Origin: JBBSAT01 sp044223665
GTDB lineage: Bacteria > Myxococcota_A > Polyangia > Polyangiales > Sandaracinaceae
Assembly: GCA_044223665.1 (NCBI GenBank)
Contig: JBGALT010000012.1
Location: 25,948 to 89,947 of the forward strand
Length of the DNA stretch: 64,000 nucleotides
Direction: 5' to 3'
The notes beneath the pieces were generated by a model that saw only the letters and a list, made by a program, of their open reading frames with translations, ran no database searches and was not told the origin of the DNA. Each line of letters starts with the position of its first letter. Position 1 is the stretch's first letter. Position numbers and translations under genes: made by a program. Shown piece by piece: positions 10,231 to 18,148 of the stretch.

Positions 10231-10956
10231 GTGACTCGGCGTAGGCAGTCGCAGTGGATCTCGCTCGCGTTGGTCGTGCTCGCGGGCTGCCAGCGCACCC
10301 ACGTGGTCGTGCAAGAGGACGCGGCGACCCCGCCCGGAGATTCGGGGCCGCCGCCCGACCTCGACAGCGACGGCGACGGGCTCTGCGACACGACCGAGCT
10401 CTTCTACCAGAGCGATCCATTCCTCCCCGACACCGACGGCGACGGCTTCGGCGACTTCGCCGAGGTCCAGAACGCGAGCGACCCGCTCTCGGTCTCGTCC
10501 CCCGATCGGCGGCGCGTCTACTACCTCTCCGAGGAGCCCACCGGGATGACCACGGTCCCGGTCGCGTTCTCGGTGCGCGGCATCGGCGAGACCTTCACCG
10601 GCGAGCTCGTGCGCGCTCCGCAGCGGATCGTGGACGACGGCACCACCGCCACGAGCTTCTACGCGGGCAGCCGCGCCGTCGATGCGATCCCGATCGACAA
10701 CCTCCGCGGCGGCATCGTCGACACGAGCTTCCGCGGCGTCATCGGGCGCACGCGCCTCGCCTACGAGATCTACTTCCGCCAGAGCCGACCCGCGCGAGGG
10801 TGCCTGGCGGGCTATCCGTTCCAGTACGTGACCAAGACCGGCGAGGGCACCTACCGCGGCTCGCTCTCCGGATGGCTGGTGATCGCGCCGCGAGGGATCG
10901 AGGTCGGTAGCCCCGGCGCGACGTGGTGCGGTCCCGTGACGCGAAGCTGCCTCTGA
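10231..10956 (+). CDS. Lipoprotein with TSP3-like calcium-binding repeats
   Basis: 241 residues from a GTG start. Signal peptide with lipobox VLAGC at about residue 20, then a Pro/Asp linker and two Asp-rich repeats (DLDSDGDGLCD, DTDGDGFGDF) of the thrombospondin type 3 kind, followed by a beta-rich domain with Cys pairs near the C-terminus. Probably outer-membrane and calcium-stabilised. No enzymatic motif seen. Divergent from the MaoC gene across about 100 bp. Confidence 0.8.
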   Translation: MTRRRQSQWISLALVVLAGCQRTHVVVQEDAATPPGDSGPPPDLDSDGDGLCDTTELFYQSDPFLPDTDGDGFGDFAEVQNASDPLSVSSPDRRRVYYLSEEPTGMTTVPVAFSVRGIGETFTGELVRAPQRIVDDGTTATSFYAGSRAVDAIPIDNLRGGIVDTSFRGVIGRTRLAYEIYFRQSRPARGCLAGYPFQYVTKTGEGTYRGSLSGWLVIAPRGIEVGSPGATWCGPVTRSCL

Positions 10957-10991
10957 TCGCGCGACGAGCCATCACCAGCGGCACGGGTCGA

Positions 10992-12275
10992 TCATCGAGG
11001 CGCGAACGGGCGCTCGCGCGGCGGCAAGAGGAAGTCGAGCGCGCGCGGCAGGCGGCGCGCCCAGCTCGCCTCGTCGTGGGTGCCGCCCGGCTCCACGACG
11101 TAGCGCAGGTCCGCGCCCTCGACGTAGCCGAGCGTGCGGTACGCCGCGGCGAGATCGGCGGTGTCGGTGACACCGTCCATCGAGCTGCCCGAGTCCCCCG
11201 AGTCGACGTAGACACGCACCGCGCGAGGCGTGGTGAGGGCGAGGACCTCGCCGAGGATCCAGCGGTCGTTCCACCACGTCGACGGGCTCATCGCACCGAG
11301 CCGGCCGAAGGTGCCCGCGTGCGTGGCGCCGGCATGCACGGTGACGAGCCCGCCGAGCGACGAGCCCATCATCGCGGTGCTCTCGGCCTCGGTGCGCGTG
11401 CGGAGGATCGCGCGCACGCGCGGGAGCAGATCGCCCGTGAGCGCCGAGAGGTACGCGTCGGCATCGCCGCCGCCGTAGCTCGGGTCGACCACGGGCGTGT
11501 ACTCGTCGATGCGCGCCGCCGTGTTCTCGACGCCCACCACGATCGTCGGCGCGAACGTGTCGCAGCGGTCGCCCGGCGCGCAGGATCCGTCGAACGCGCA
11601 GCTCGCGCCGCTCGCGACGCAGTGCCCGCCCTCGGCGGCGGCGTCCATCGTCTCGTCCACCTGCCACTCGTGGCCACCGAATGCGAGCGCCCGATCGAAG
11701 AGGTTCTGCCCGTCGTGCATCCACAGCACCGGGAAGCGCGCCACCGCGTTCTCGTCGTAGCCTGCGGGTAGGTACGCGTAGACCGCGCGGGTGTTGCCGA
11801 GCGCCGGCGAAGCCCACGCGTCGAGGAGCGTGACCACGCGACCCTCGCCCGGCACGAAGTGCGGTGCGATCTCGATCGCCTGGCCGGGCGCGAGGTGATA
11901 GTTCGGGCCGCGCGCCCAGCTCGCGTCGTCGAGGAAAGGCTTCAGCTCGGTCTCGACGACGAGGCCCTCGAGCGCCAGCTCGTACACGCCCGTGCCGAGG
12001 TCCCTCGCCTCGAGGCCGCTCGTCCAGTCGAGAGGGGCCTCCGCGCCGCGCACGACGATGCGATGCCCGGATGGATAGACGATGCGGAGCGTCGTCGCGC
12101 TCCCGCCGCTCGCGTCGACCTCGGTCCCGACGTCGGCCAGGGCCCCGTCCACCAGCGCCGCGTCCACCAGCCCCGCGTCCCCGCGCGCGGCGTCGCTCGC
12201 GGCCGCATCGGCGCCCGAGGCGAGCCCGCCGCAGCTCGCCAAGAAGAGCCCCCATCCCACGAGCGAAGCGCGCAC
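10992..12275 (-). CDS. Esterase-family lipoprotein (enterochelin-esterase-like fold)
   Basis: 427 residues, GTG start. Signal peptide and lipobox LASC, an Ala/Asp-rich linker, then a beta-sandwich region (about residues 60-140) and an alpha/beta hydrolase of the esterase D type: YLPAGYDEN, WMHDGQNLFD, nucleophile GSSLGG, acid in VYVDSGDSG, His in GGTHDEASW. The carbohydrate-binding-like domain before the hydrolase is the usual arrangement. An extra Cys-rich insert (CVASGASCAFDGSC) lies inside the catalytic domain. Substrate unknown. Confidence 0.85.
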   Translation of the reverse strand: MRASLVGWGLFLASCGGLASGADAAASDAARGDAGLVDAALVDGALADVGTEVDASGGSATTLRIVYPSGHRIVVRGAEAPLDWTSGLEARDLGTGVYELALEGLVVETELKPFLDDASWARGPNYHLAPGQAIEIAPHFVPGEGRVVTLLDAWASPALGNTRAVYAYLPAGYDENAVARFPVLWMHDGQNLFDRALAFGGHEWQVDETMDAAAEGGHCVASGASCAFDGSCAPGDRCDTFAPTIVVGVENTAARIDEYTPVVDPSYGGGDADAYLSALTGDLLPRVRAILRTRTEAESTAMMGSSLGGLVTVHAGATHAGTFGRLGAMSPSTWWNDRWILGEVLALTTPRAVRVYVDSGDSGSSMDGVTDTADLAAAYRTLGYVEGADLRYVVEPGGTHDEASWARRLPRALDFLLPPRERPFAPR

Positions 12276-12285
12276 GCGCCCAGCT

Positions 12286-13128
12286 CTACGATGCGCGCGC
12301 CGGAGCGTCGAACGCCGGGGGCTCGATGCGCTCCACGACGTGCACCGGATCGCCGAGCGCGATCGTGCCGAGGGAGGTCGGCGCGAGGTTCACGCCGAAC
12401 CACACGCCGTTCTCGCGCCGCCGGAAGCTCGCGAGCGTGCGGAGGGGCTCGGCGCCGAGGCGCGCCGTGGAGGGATCGATGGTCGTCATCACGCAGCGCT
12501 CGCACGGCTTGGGTGCGCGCATGCCGACGCTCCCCACCTCCAGCGTGCCCCAAGCGTCCTCGTCCCAGGCGGCGCCTCCGCGCACGACGAGGTTCGGTCG
12601 GAACCGCGACATCGGCACGCGCTGGCCGCCTCGGCCCTCGATGCGATCTCCGAGCGCGTCGAGCGAGGCGAGGGTGCACGCGAGCAAGGGATACCCGTCG
12701 GCGAAGCTCACCTCTTCTCCGGGCAACGCGCGCTTGCTGGCGAGCGGCGAGGGCTCGCCGTCCGGCAGGTGCACCAGGCGAAGGGGCCGGCCGAGCCAGG
12801 CGCTGAACCAGCGGCTGCCTTCGTCGTGCACGCGAGCGTGGATGGGCCGCGACCACACCTCGACCGCCACGCGCTCTCCGTCCTCGTGCGTCCGCGGCAG
12901 GCGCAGCTCGCCTGCGTCGGGCTGGCTCGCCACGATTGCTTCGCCCTCGATCGCGACGTCGACCAGCGCGAGCCGCGGCTCCTCGCGCTGGGAGAAGAAC
13001 CGGCCGCGCTCGTCGACCAGCATCCAGCGTCGATCCCCGGCCAGGCCCCGCTTCTCCACGCGCGCGTGCGAGACCGCGATACCGCGGCAGCTCTTGATCG
13101 GAAAGACGACGATGGACGAGAGCTCCAT
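12286..13128 (-). CDS. MOSC-domain protein
   Basis: 280 residues: an N-terminal beta-barrel (VVFPIKSCRGIAV, GDRRWMLVDERGRFFSQRE) and a C-terminal MOSC domain with the conserved Cys in CERCVMTTIDP. Family members bind sulfurated molybdenum cofactor and are related to mARC and the Moco sulfurase C-terminus. No fused ferredoxin domain. An XdhC Moco chaperone gene lies about 29 kb away in the window. Confidence 0.88.
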   Translation of the reverse strand: MELSSIVVFPIKSCRGIAVSHARVEKRGLAGDRRWMLVDERGRFFSQREEPRLALVDVAIEGEAIVASQPDAGELRLPRTHEDGERVAVEVWSRPIHARVHDEGSRWFSAWLGRPLRLVHLPDGEPSPLASKRALPGEEVSFADGYPLLACTLASLDALGDRIEGRGGQRVPMSRFRPNLVVRGGAAWDEDAWGTLEVGSVGMRAPKPCERCVMTTIDPSTARLGAEPLRTLASFRRRENGVWFGVNLAPTSLGTIALGDPVHVVERIEPPAFDAPARAS

Positions 13129-13146
13129 CGCGGCTCCGCCCGCCGG

Positions 13147-14448
13147 TCAGCCCTGGGAGTGGTTGAAGGGCGAAGGATAGAGCCCCAGCCGCATCGTCGA
13201 CTTCTGGACGCCCGCCGAGGTCGTGGCCTCGTGGAAGAGATAGAAGTCGTCCAGGCGCAGCGACAGCGTCTGCGCGAGGCGCCAGAGGAACTTCGTCGCG
13301 AGCACGGAGTCCTGCTGCAGCAGGGCGTAGAACTGCGGGCGATCGAGGGCCAAGAGGCGGCACTTCGTCTCGGCGCGCACCGTCGCCGAGCGCGGGCGCT
13401 GGCTGAGGAGCGCCATCTCGCCGAAGTGGCTGCCGGCGCCGAGCGACGCGACCGGGAGCTGGCCGCGCTCGACCACCATCTTGCCGTCGACGAGCACGAA
13501 GAGCGTCTCGCTGATCTCGCCCTCGTGGATGACGATGTGGCCCGCGTCGACGTCCTGCGGGACGAACGCGTTGCCGACGCGCACGAGCTCGCTCATCGAG
13601 CACTCGACGAAGAGCTCGATGTTCGAGAGCGCGTCGAACTTGGCGTTGACGAGCGTCATGCGCTTGGTCTCGGCCGTCTTCTCCTCGAACGAGACGCTCT
13701 GCGCGCGCAGGACGATCGTGGAGATGTTGTCCTCGCCGCCGCGGTCGTTCGCGAGCGCGATGAGCTTCTTGGGGACCTCGGTGATCGCGGGCACGCCCAT
13801 GATCGCCGGCAGCTCGCCACCGTCGCCGAGGTAGCCGTGGAGGCCGTCCGAGCACAGCATCAGCGTGTCGCCGTCGAGGATGTCGAAGATGAGCGTGTCC
13901 ACGATCACGCTCTCGAGCGGGCCGACCGCCCGCGTGATGATGTTGTGGTGCGTGCTCTCGCGCGCCTGCTCGGGTGTCATCATCCCGTAGCGGATCGCCT
14001 CTTGGAGGAAGGTGTGATCCTCGCTGAGCTGGTGCAGGTGTCCCTGGCGCACGAGATAGAGGCGCGAGTCGCCGACGTGGCCCATCACGCCCTTGCCGCC
14101 GCGGACGAGCACGGAGCAGAAGGTCGTGCCCATGCCCTTCTTGCCCTTCTCGGCTTGGCCCATGCGGAAGATCGTCTGCGAGGCGTCCTCGATGGCCTCG
14201 CGCAGGAGCTGCGCCGCGCGATCGATCGGCAGCTCGCCCCGATCGATTCGGACGAGCTCGTCCTTCTTGGCGCGCAGCGCGGCCTGCACGTGGGTCGCGG
14301 CCGTCTTGGAAGCGACCTCGCCCGCCGCGTGCCCGCCCATCCCGTCGCAGACCACGTAGAGACCGAGCTCGGTGTCGACGAGGAACGAGTCCTCGTTCAG
14401 CTGGCGCTCGCGACCGACGTCCGATTCCCCCACCACAGCGATCTGCAT
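13147..14448 (-). CDS. PP2C-type protein phosphatase fused to a cyclic-nucleotide-binding domain
   Basis: 433 residues from ATG 14448 (MQIAVVGESDVG). Residues about 1-245 form a PPM/PP2C Ser/Thr phosphatase with all metal-binding motifs: NEDSF, DGMGGHAAGE, GHVGDSRLY, SDGLHGY, GGEDNIST. Residues about 280-410 form a cNMP-binding domain (HEGEISETLFVLVDGKM, HFGEMALLSQRPRSATV). The fusion implies phosphatase output tuned by a nucleotide or other ligand. It could oppose the Ser/Thr kinases encoded nearby; that pairing is inference. The longer frame upstream of ATG 14448 lacks family sequence. Confidence 0.93.
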   Translation of the reverse strand: MQIAVVGESDVGRERQLNEDSFLVDTELGLYVVCDGMGGHAAGEVASKTAATHVQAALRAKKDELVRIDRGELPIDRAAQLLREAIEDASQTIFRMGQAEKGKKGMGTTFCSVLVRGGKGVMGHVGDSRLYLVRQGHLHQLSEDHTFLQEAIRYGMMTPEQARESTHHNIITRAVGPLESVIVDTLIFDILDGDTLMLCSDGLHGYLGDGGELPAIMGVPAITEVPKKLIALANDRGGEDNISTIVLRAQSVSFEEKTAETKRMTLVNAKFDALSNIELFVECSMSELVRVGNAFVPQDVDAGHIVIHEGEISETLFVLVDGKMVVERGQLPVASLGAGSHFGEMALLSQRPRSATVRAETKCRLLALDRPQFYALLQQDSVLATKFLWRLAQTLSLRLDDFYLFHEATTSAGVQKSTMRLGLYPSPFNHSQG

Positions 14449-14591
14449 GGGACGAGAGATTGCCGGATCCCGGCACACCCCCTCAAGCCCCGCGGTGCAC
14501 CTCGTGGCAAGCTCTCGATCATGCGGCAAGCCCCGGGAACGTTCGGCGAGCGATGCCCGTATGATCGCGCTCGCCCACGGGGAGCGCGCGC

Positions 14592-15251
14592 ATGACGCGG
14601 GGCGCCATCACGCTGTTCCGATATCGCGGCATCCCCATCCGCGCGCACTGGTCGCTGCCGCTCGTCGCGCTGATGATGGGCGGCCTGCGGCTCGCGCCTG
14701 GCGCCTGGCTGGGGTGGCTGCTCGTCGTGATGCTGCACGAGATGGGGCACGCCTTCTGGGCCCTGCACTACCGCATGGAAGTGCAGGAGATCCTGCTGCA
14801 CGGCCTGGGAGGCCACTGCCGCTACGTCGGCGCGCCGAGCCCACGCCAGCGCGCCGTGGTCGCTTGGGGCGGGGTGATCGCGCAGGGCCTCCTCTTCGCG
14901 ATCGTCTGGCCGCTCTCGGCGCTGGTGCCGGCGCGCGACACGTTCGTCGCCGATCTCTACGACGTGCTGCTGGGCCGAAACCTCTCGGTCGCCCTGTTCA
15001 ACCTGATCCCGATCCCGCCGCTCGACGGCGCCGAGGCCTGGAAGCTCCTGCCGATGCTCTTTCGCCGCGAGCGCGAGGTCGCGCCGCGGGACGTGGCGCG
15101 CGCGCGGCGCTCGGTCGCGCCGAAGACCCTGGGAGAGGCGATCGGCCCGGTCGACGAGGCCGCCGTTCGAGACACGGTGCGACGCGCGCTCGACGAGGCC
15201 CGGCGCTCCTCCCGCGAAGAAGGCGACGCAGAGCCGACGCGGCGTCGTTGA
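14592..15251 (+). CDS. Site-2-protease-type membrane metalloprotease (M50)
   Basis: 219 residues with about four membrane segments. Zinc site HEMGH in the second membrane segment and the partner motif NLIPIPPLDG fit the M50 rhomboid-unrelated intramembrane protease family. No PDZ or CBS domain is visible; the cytosolic tail is basic and helical. GGGGAG precedes the ATG, and TATGAT at 14570-14575 may be the -10. Element copy A begins 31 bp after the stop. Confidence 0.88.
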   Translation: MTRGAITLFRYRGIPIRAHWSLPLVALMMGGLRLAPGAWLGWLLVVMLHEMGHAFWALHYRMEVQEILLHGLGGHCRYVGAPSPRQRAVVAWGGVIAQGLLFAIVWPLSALVPARDTFVADLYDVLLGRNLSVALFNLIPIPPLDGAEAWKLLPMLFRREREVAPRDVARARRSVAPKTLGEAIGPVDEAAVRDTVRRALDEARRSSREEGDAEPTRRR

Positions 15252-15282
15252 CGACGTCGATGCCAAAGGGGCCTCGGCGCCG

Positions 15283-15722
15283 GGTGTGATCCAGCGCGGT
15301 GGTGAAGTCCTGCGACGAGACTGCTGCGCAGAACGGTCGAGGCCTCATGCATGTCGCGTCGCGAGACCGGCCTTCAGGCGTCGCCTGGCGGCGGGGCCTA
15401 TAGCCAATTGCGACCGATAGGTCGCACCTGGGCACATAGGCGGCGCGCAGCGCGCCGCGCAGATCACACGGAGCAAGCAGGTGGTTCCCAGCCGTCTTTC
15501 TTGTCGCGATCTGCGCCGCGCCATGCGCGGCCTACGTCGCCAGTCGCGTCCTCGCGGACGCAATTGGCTATAGGCCTCGCCTTCCCGAGGCCGGAGCGGA
15601 GCGGCCTTGGGGCCGTGAGCACCGACCGCAGGGGGAGGTGGCGAGCGCCCGAGCTTGCTCGGACGCGGCATCAAGGCCGGGATCGCGGCGCGTCGCCGCT
15701 GAGCACCGCCAGCGATCACACC
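15283..15722 (+). mobile_element. Dispersed palindromic element, copy A (with nested 150-bp fold-back)
   Basis: Starts GGTGTGATC and ends GATCACACC (9-bp terminal inverted repeat). Flanked by a perfect 11-bp direct repeat CCTCGGCGCCG at 15272-15282 and 15723-15733, as expected for target-site duplication. Just inside the ends GCGGTG pairs with CACCGC. Internal hairpins include CCTCG/CGAGG, CGGCC/GGCCG and a hairpin with a CTTG loop. 440 bp because a 150-bp sequence sits at the centre of the internal palindrome; other copies are about 285 bp. No transposase is encoded, so a non-autonomous, MITE-like element or mobile structured RNA is the best description. Confidence 0.85.
15411..15560. repeat. 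150-bp fold-back sequence inserted in element A
   Basis: Lies exactly between two CAATTG hexamers (15405-15410 and 15561-15566), where the other copies have a single CAATTG at the centre of their palindrome. Its own ends are imperfect inverted repeats over about 55 bp: CGaCCGatAGGtCGC reads against CGtCCGcgAGGaCGC from the other end, and GGCGCGCAG against a similar segment further in. Either a nested insertion with 6-bp duplication, or the ancestral hairpin tip that other copies have lost. Confidence 0.7.
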
Positions 15723-15774
15723 CCTCGGCGCCGTTGATGCGGCGCGAGGGCCGCGGTAGACGGTCGGCTCGGTC

Positions 15775-16886
15775 ATGCGTGCTCGTCGTCCGCACGATGT
15801 GTCCCTCGCCGCCGGCGCCCTCGGCGTCGCGATGCTCGTGCTCGCGTGCATGGCGCGCCGCCGCGCACCGAAGAGCCGCCGCCGCCGGTGACCGAGGTCG
15901 AAGCCCCGCCACCGCCGCCACCACCGGATCCCGTGGGCCCCGCGATCCCCGAGGACGAGGCCGCGCCCGAAGGCGGCGCGCCCTGCACGCGATCGAGCGA
16001 GTGCGGCGCGAGCGAGCTCGCCTGCCGTGGCGCACCGGGATGCGCGAGCCCCTGGGCCTGCGGCGCGCCGCGGCAGAGCTGTGGCCCCGACACCGTCTCG
16101 TACTGCGACTGCGACGGCATCACGTTCCACGCGCTGGCCGGCTGCCCCGGCCGCTCGTACGCGCACGTCGGGCCCTGCGACGACCCCGGCATCGCCGACG
16201 CCAGCTACGGCATTCCCGACGGGGACGAGCCGATCACGACGCGCGACCGCACGTGCACGTCGAGCGCCGACTGTCGCGGCGGCGAGATCTGCTACGGCCC
16301 ACCGGGCTGCGGCATGGAGTGGCGCTGCGAGCGCGTGCGCGGGTGCTGGCGCGGCGGGCGGACCGAGTTCTGCGGCTGCGACGGCGCCACGTTCACCGCG
16401 CCCCGGCACTGCCCCGGCCAGCTCTACGCACGACGAGGGAGCTGCGACGAAGAGGTCGCGGTCGCCGAGACCCACGCGCCGCCGACCTCGAGTGTTCCGC
16501 CGCCCCCCACGGTGACGCGAGCTCCGCCGACGTCTTCGACCTCGTCGACCTCGTCGACCTCGTCGACCTCTTCCACGACGGCGAGCACGGCGACGAGCGC
16601 CGGGGCCACGACCCCCACGGCACCGCTGCCGCCGCTCGCGCCCGGCCAGTGTCGTAGCTCTCGCGACTGCGGGCGCGGCGAGGTCTGCGCCGGCGGCGCC
16701 GGCTGTGGCGACCCGTGGACGTGCATCCACCGCACCGAGCGCTGCAACCCCGACACGCAGTACTTCTGCGACTGCGAGGGACACTCGTTCACCGCCAGCA
16801 TGACGTGCCCGAGCCGCCCCTACGCGCATCGCGGCTCGTGCGCGATCGACCAGGCGATGGATCTCGCCGGAGCCGCGCTGCGTTGA
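15775..16886 (+). CDS. Cys-rich lipoprotein with three repeats; apparent -1 frameshift after the signal peptide
   Basis: An ATG at 15775 reads a convincing lipoprotein signal (SLAAGALGVAMLVLAC), but that frame stops 15 codons after the lipobox Cys. The mature protein continues in the next frame from about 15849 (GAPPRTEEPPPP...) to 16886. The join needs a -1 shift at about 15850, so this is a base deletion, a sequencing error or slippage. The mature part has three roughly 65-residue Cys-rich modules, each with CxxxxxC, CxC(D/E) before G, and a YA(H/R)xGxC end; modules 2 and 3 are separated by a Thr/Ser linker encoded by 9-bp repeats near 16530-16575. Likely surface exposed; function unknown. 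Confidence 0.7.
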
Positions 16887-17800
16887 CCCGCGGGCTCGCG
16901 ACGCTCGTGGCGCTCGTGCTGGCTGGCGCCGCGCTGGCGCCGTGCGCGGCCTCGGCGCAGGACGAGCCCCTGGCCGCCGGGCGCGCGGCGCGCGAGGCTG
17001 GTGATCACGTCGCGGCGCTGCTCGCGTTCACCGAGGCGTGGGAAGCGAGCGCGGCGCCGATGGCGCGCGCGGAGATGGCGCGCGAAGAGCTGGCGCTCGG
17101 CAGGTACGCGCTCGCCGAGACGCACGCCGCCGAAGCGCTCTCGCTCGGCGCGGGCGACGTGCTCGAGCTCGGCGAAGACCTCGTCTCGATCCGGGATGCC
17201 GCGGCGGCTCACCTCGGGAGCCTCGAGGTGCGCTGCGACGGCGGCTGCGCGATCGAGGTCGACGGAAGCCCGGTGGGCACCACCCCGCTGCCGCATCTGG
17301 TCCGCGTCGAGCCCGGCGACCACGTCGTGCGCGCCCACCGCGAAGGCCACGAGCCCGCCGAGTCGAGCGCGCACGTCGAGGCGCTCGGCGTCACGCGCAT
17401 CACCCTCGCGCCGCGCTGGATCGACACCCGACCGATCCTCGAGCGGGGCGGCACCGGCGACGGCCAGCGCATCGCGGGCGCGGTGATCCTCGGGGCCGGC
17501 GGCGCCTCGCTCCTCGTCGGGCTGGCGTCGCTGGGCGTCGAGCTCGACCGCGACGCCTTCCTGCGCGGCGAGGCTTGCACGCCCACCGCCACCGGCGAGT
17601 CGCGCGAGATGCACTGCCCCGACGCTGCCTCGACGCGCGCCACCTACACCGACGTCGCGCGCGCGACGCTCATCGCCGGCGCCGTGCTCGCCGCCGCCGG
17701 GATCGTCCTCTTGCTGACCGCGCCCTCCGATCCCGCCGCGCCCGCCGTCGCGTGTGCCCCCACGCTGGGCCCCGGCCTCGCGTGCGCCCTGCGCTTCTGA
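16883..17800 (+). CDS. Secreted PEGA-domain membrane protein
   Basis: 305 residues from a TTG overlapping the upstream stop (TTGA), which suggests translational coupling. Signal peptide ending near ASAQ, a short helical TPR-like region (about residues 30-105), a PEGA domain (GSLEVRCDG...VDGSPVGTTPLPHLVRVEPGDH) and two C-terminal membrane segments (GAVILGAGGASLLVGLASLG; LIAGAVLAAAGIVLLLT). The same architecture recurs in the protein at 34782-35855. PEGA domains are usually extracytoplasmic and structural. Element copy B begins 15 bp after the stop. Confidence 0.8.
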   Translation: MTRGLATLVALVLAGAALAPCAASAQDEPLAAGRAAREAGDHVAALLAFTEAWEASAAPMARAEMAREELALGRYALAETHAAEALSLGAGDVLELGEDLVSIRDAAAAHLGSLEVRCDGGCAIEVDGSPVGTTPLPHLVRVEPGDHVVRAHREGHEPAESSAHVEALGVTRITLAPRWIDTRPILERGGTGDGQRIAGAVILGAGGASLLVGLASLGVELDRDAFLRGEACTPTATGESREMHCPDAASTRATYTDVARATLIAGAVLAAAGIVLLLTAPSDPAAPAVACAPTLGPGLACALRF

Positions 17801-17815
17801 CGGCCGTTCCCTCGG

Positions 17816-18100
17816 GGTGTGATCCAGGGAGGGGGTGAAGTCTTGCCGCGAGGCCGCTGCGCAGAACGGTCGAGGTCTGCTGCATGTCGCGTCGCGAGAC
17901 CGGCCTTCAGGCGTCGCCTGGCGGCGGGGCCTATAGCCAATTGGCTATAGGCCTCGCCTTCCCGAGGACGGGGCGGAACGGCCTTGGGGCCGTGAGCACC
18001 GACCGCAGGGTGAGGTGGCGAGCGTCCGAGCTTGCTCGGACGCGGCATCAAGGCCGGGATCGCGGCGCGTCGCGGCTGGACCCCCTTCCGCGATCACACC
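17816..18100 (+). mobile_element. Dispersed palindromic element, copy B
   Basis: 285 bp, GGTGTGATC...GATCACACC, flanked by a perfect 11-bp direct repeat CGTTCCCTCGG (17805-17815 and 18101-18111). The subterminal pair here is AGGGGGT on the left against ACCCCCT on the right, different from copies A and C but again complementary. The uninterrupted 24-bp central palindrome around CCAATTGG lies near 17930-17953. Same orientation as every other copy. Confidence 0.87.
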
Positions 18101-18148
18101 CGTTCCCTCGGCCGCGGAGGCGCGACGTTTGGTACCGTCCTCGTCGCG

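Noticed and set aside
15351..15737. Open frame beginning MSRRETGLQAS inside each element copy
   Set aside because: Although it stays open in copies A-D, the differences between copies mostly change amino acids, and the pattern of change fits paired stems and loops instead. Treated as non-coding.
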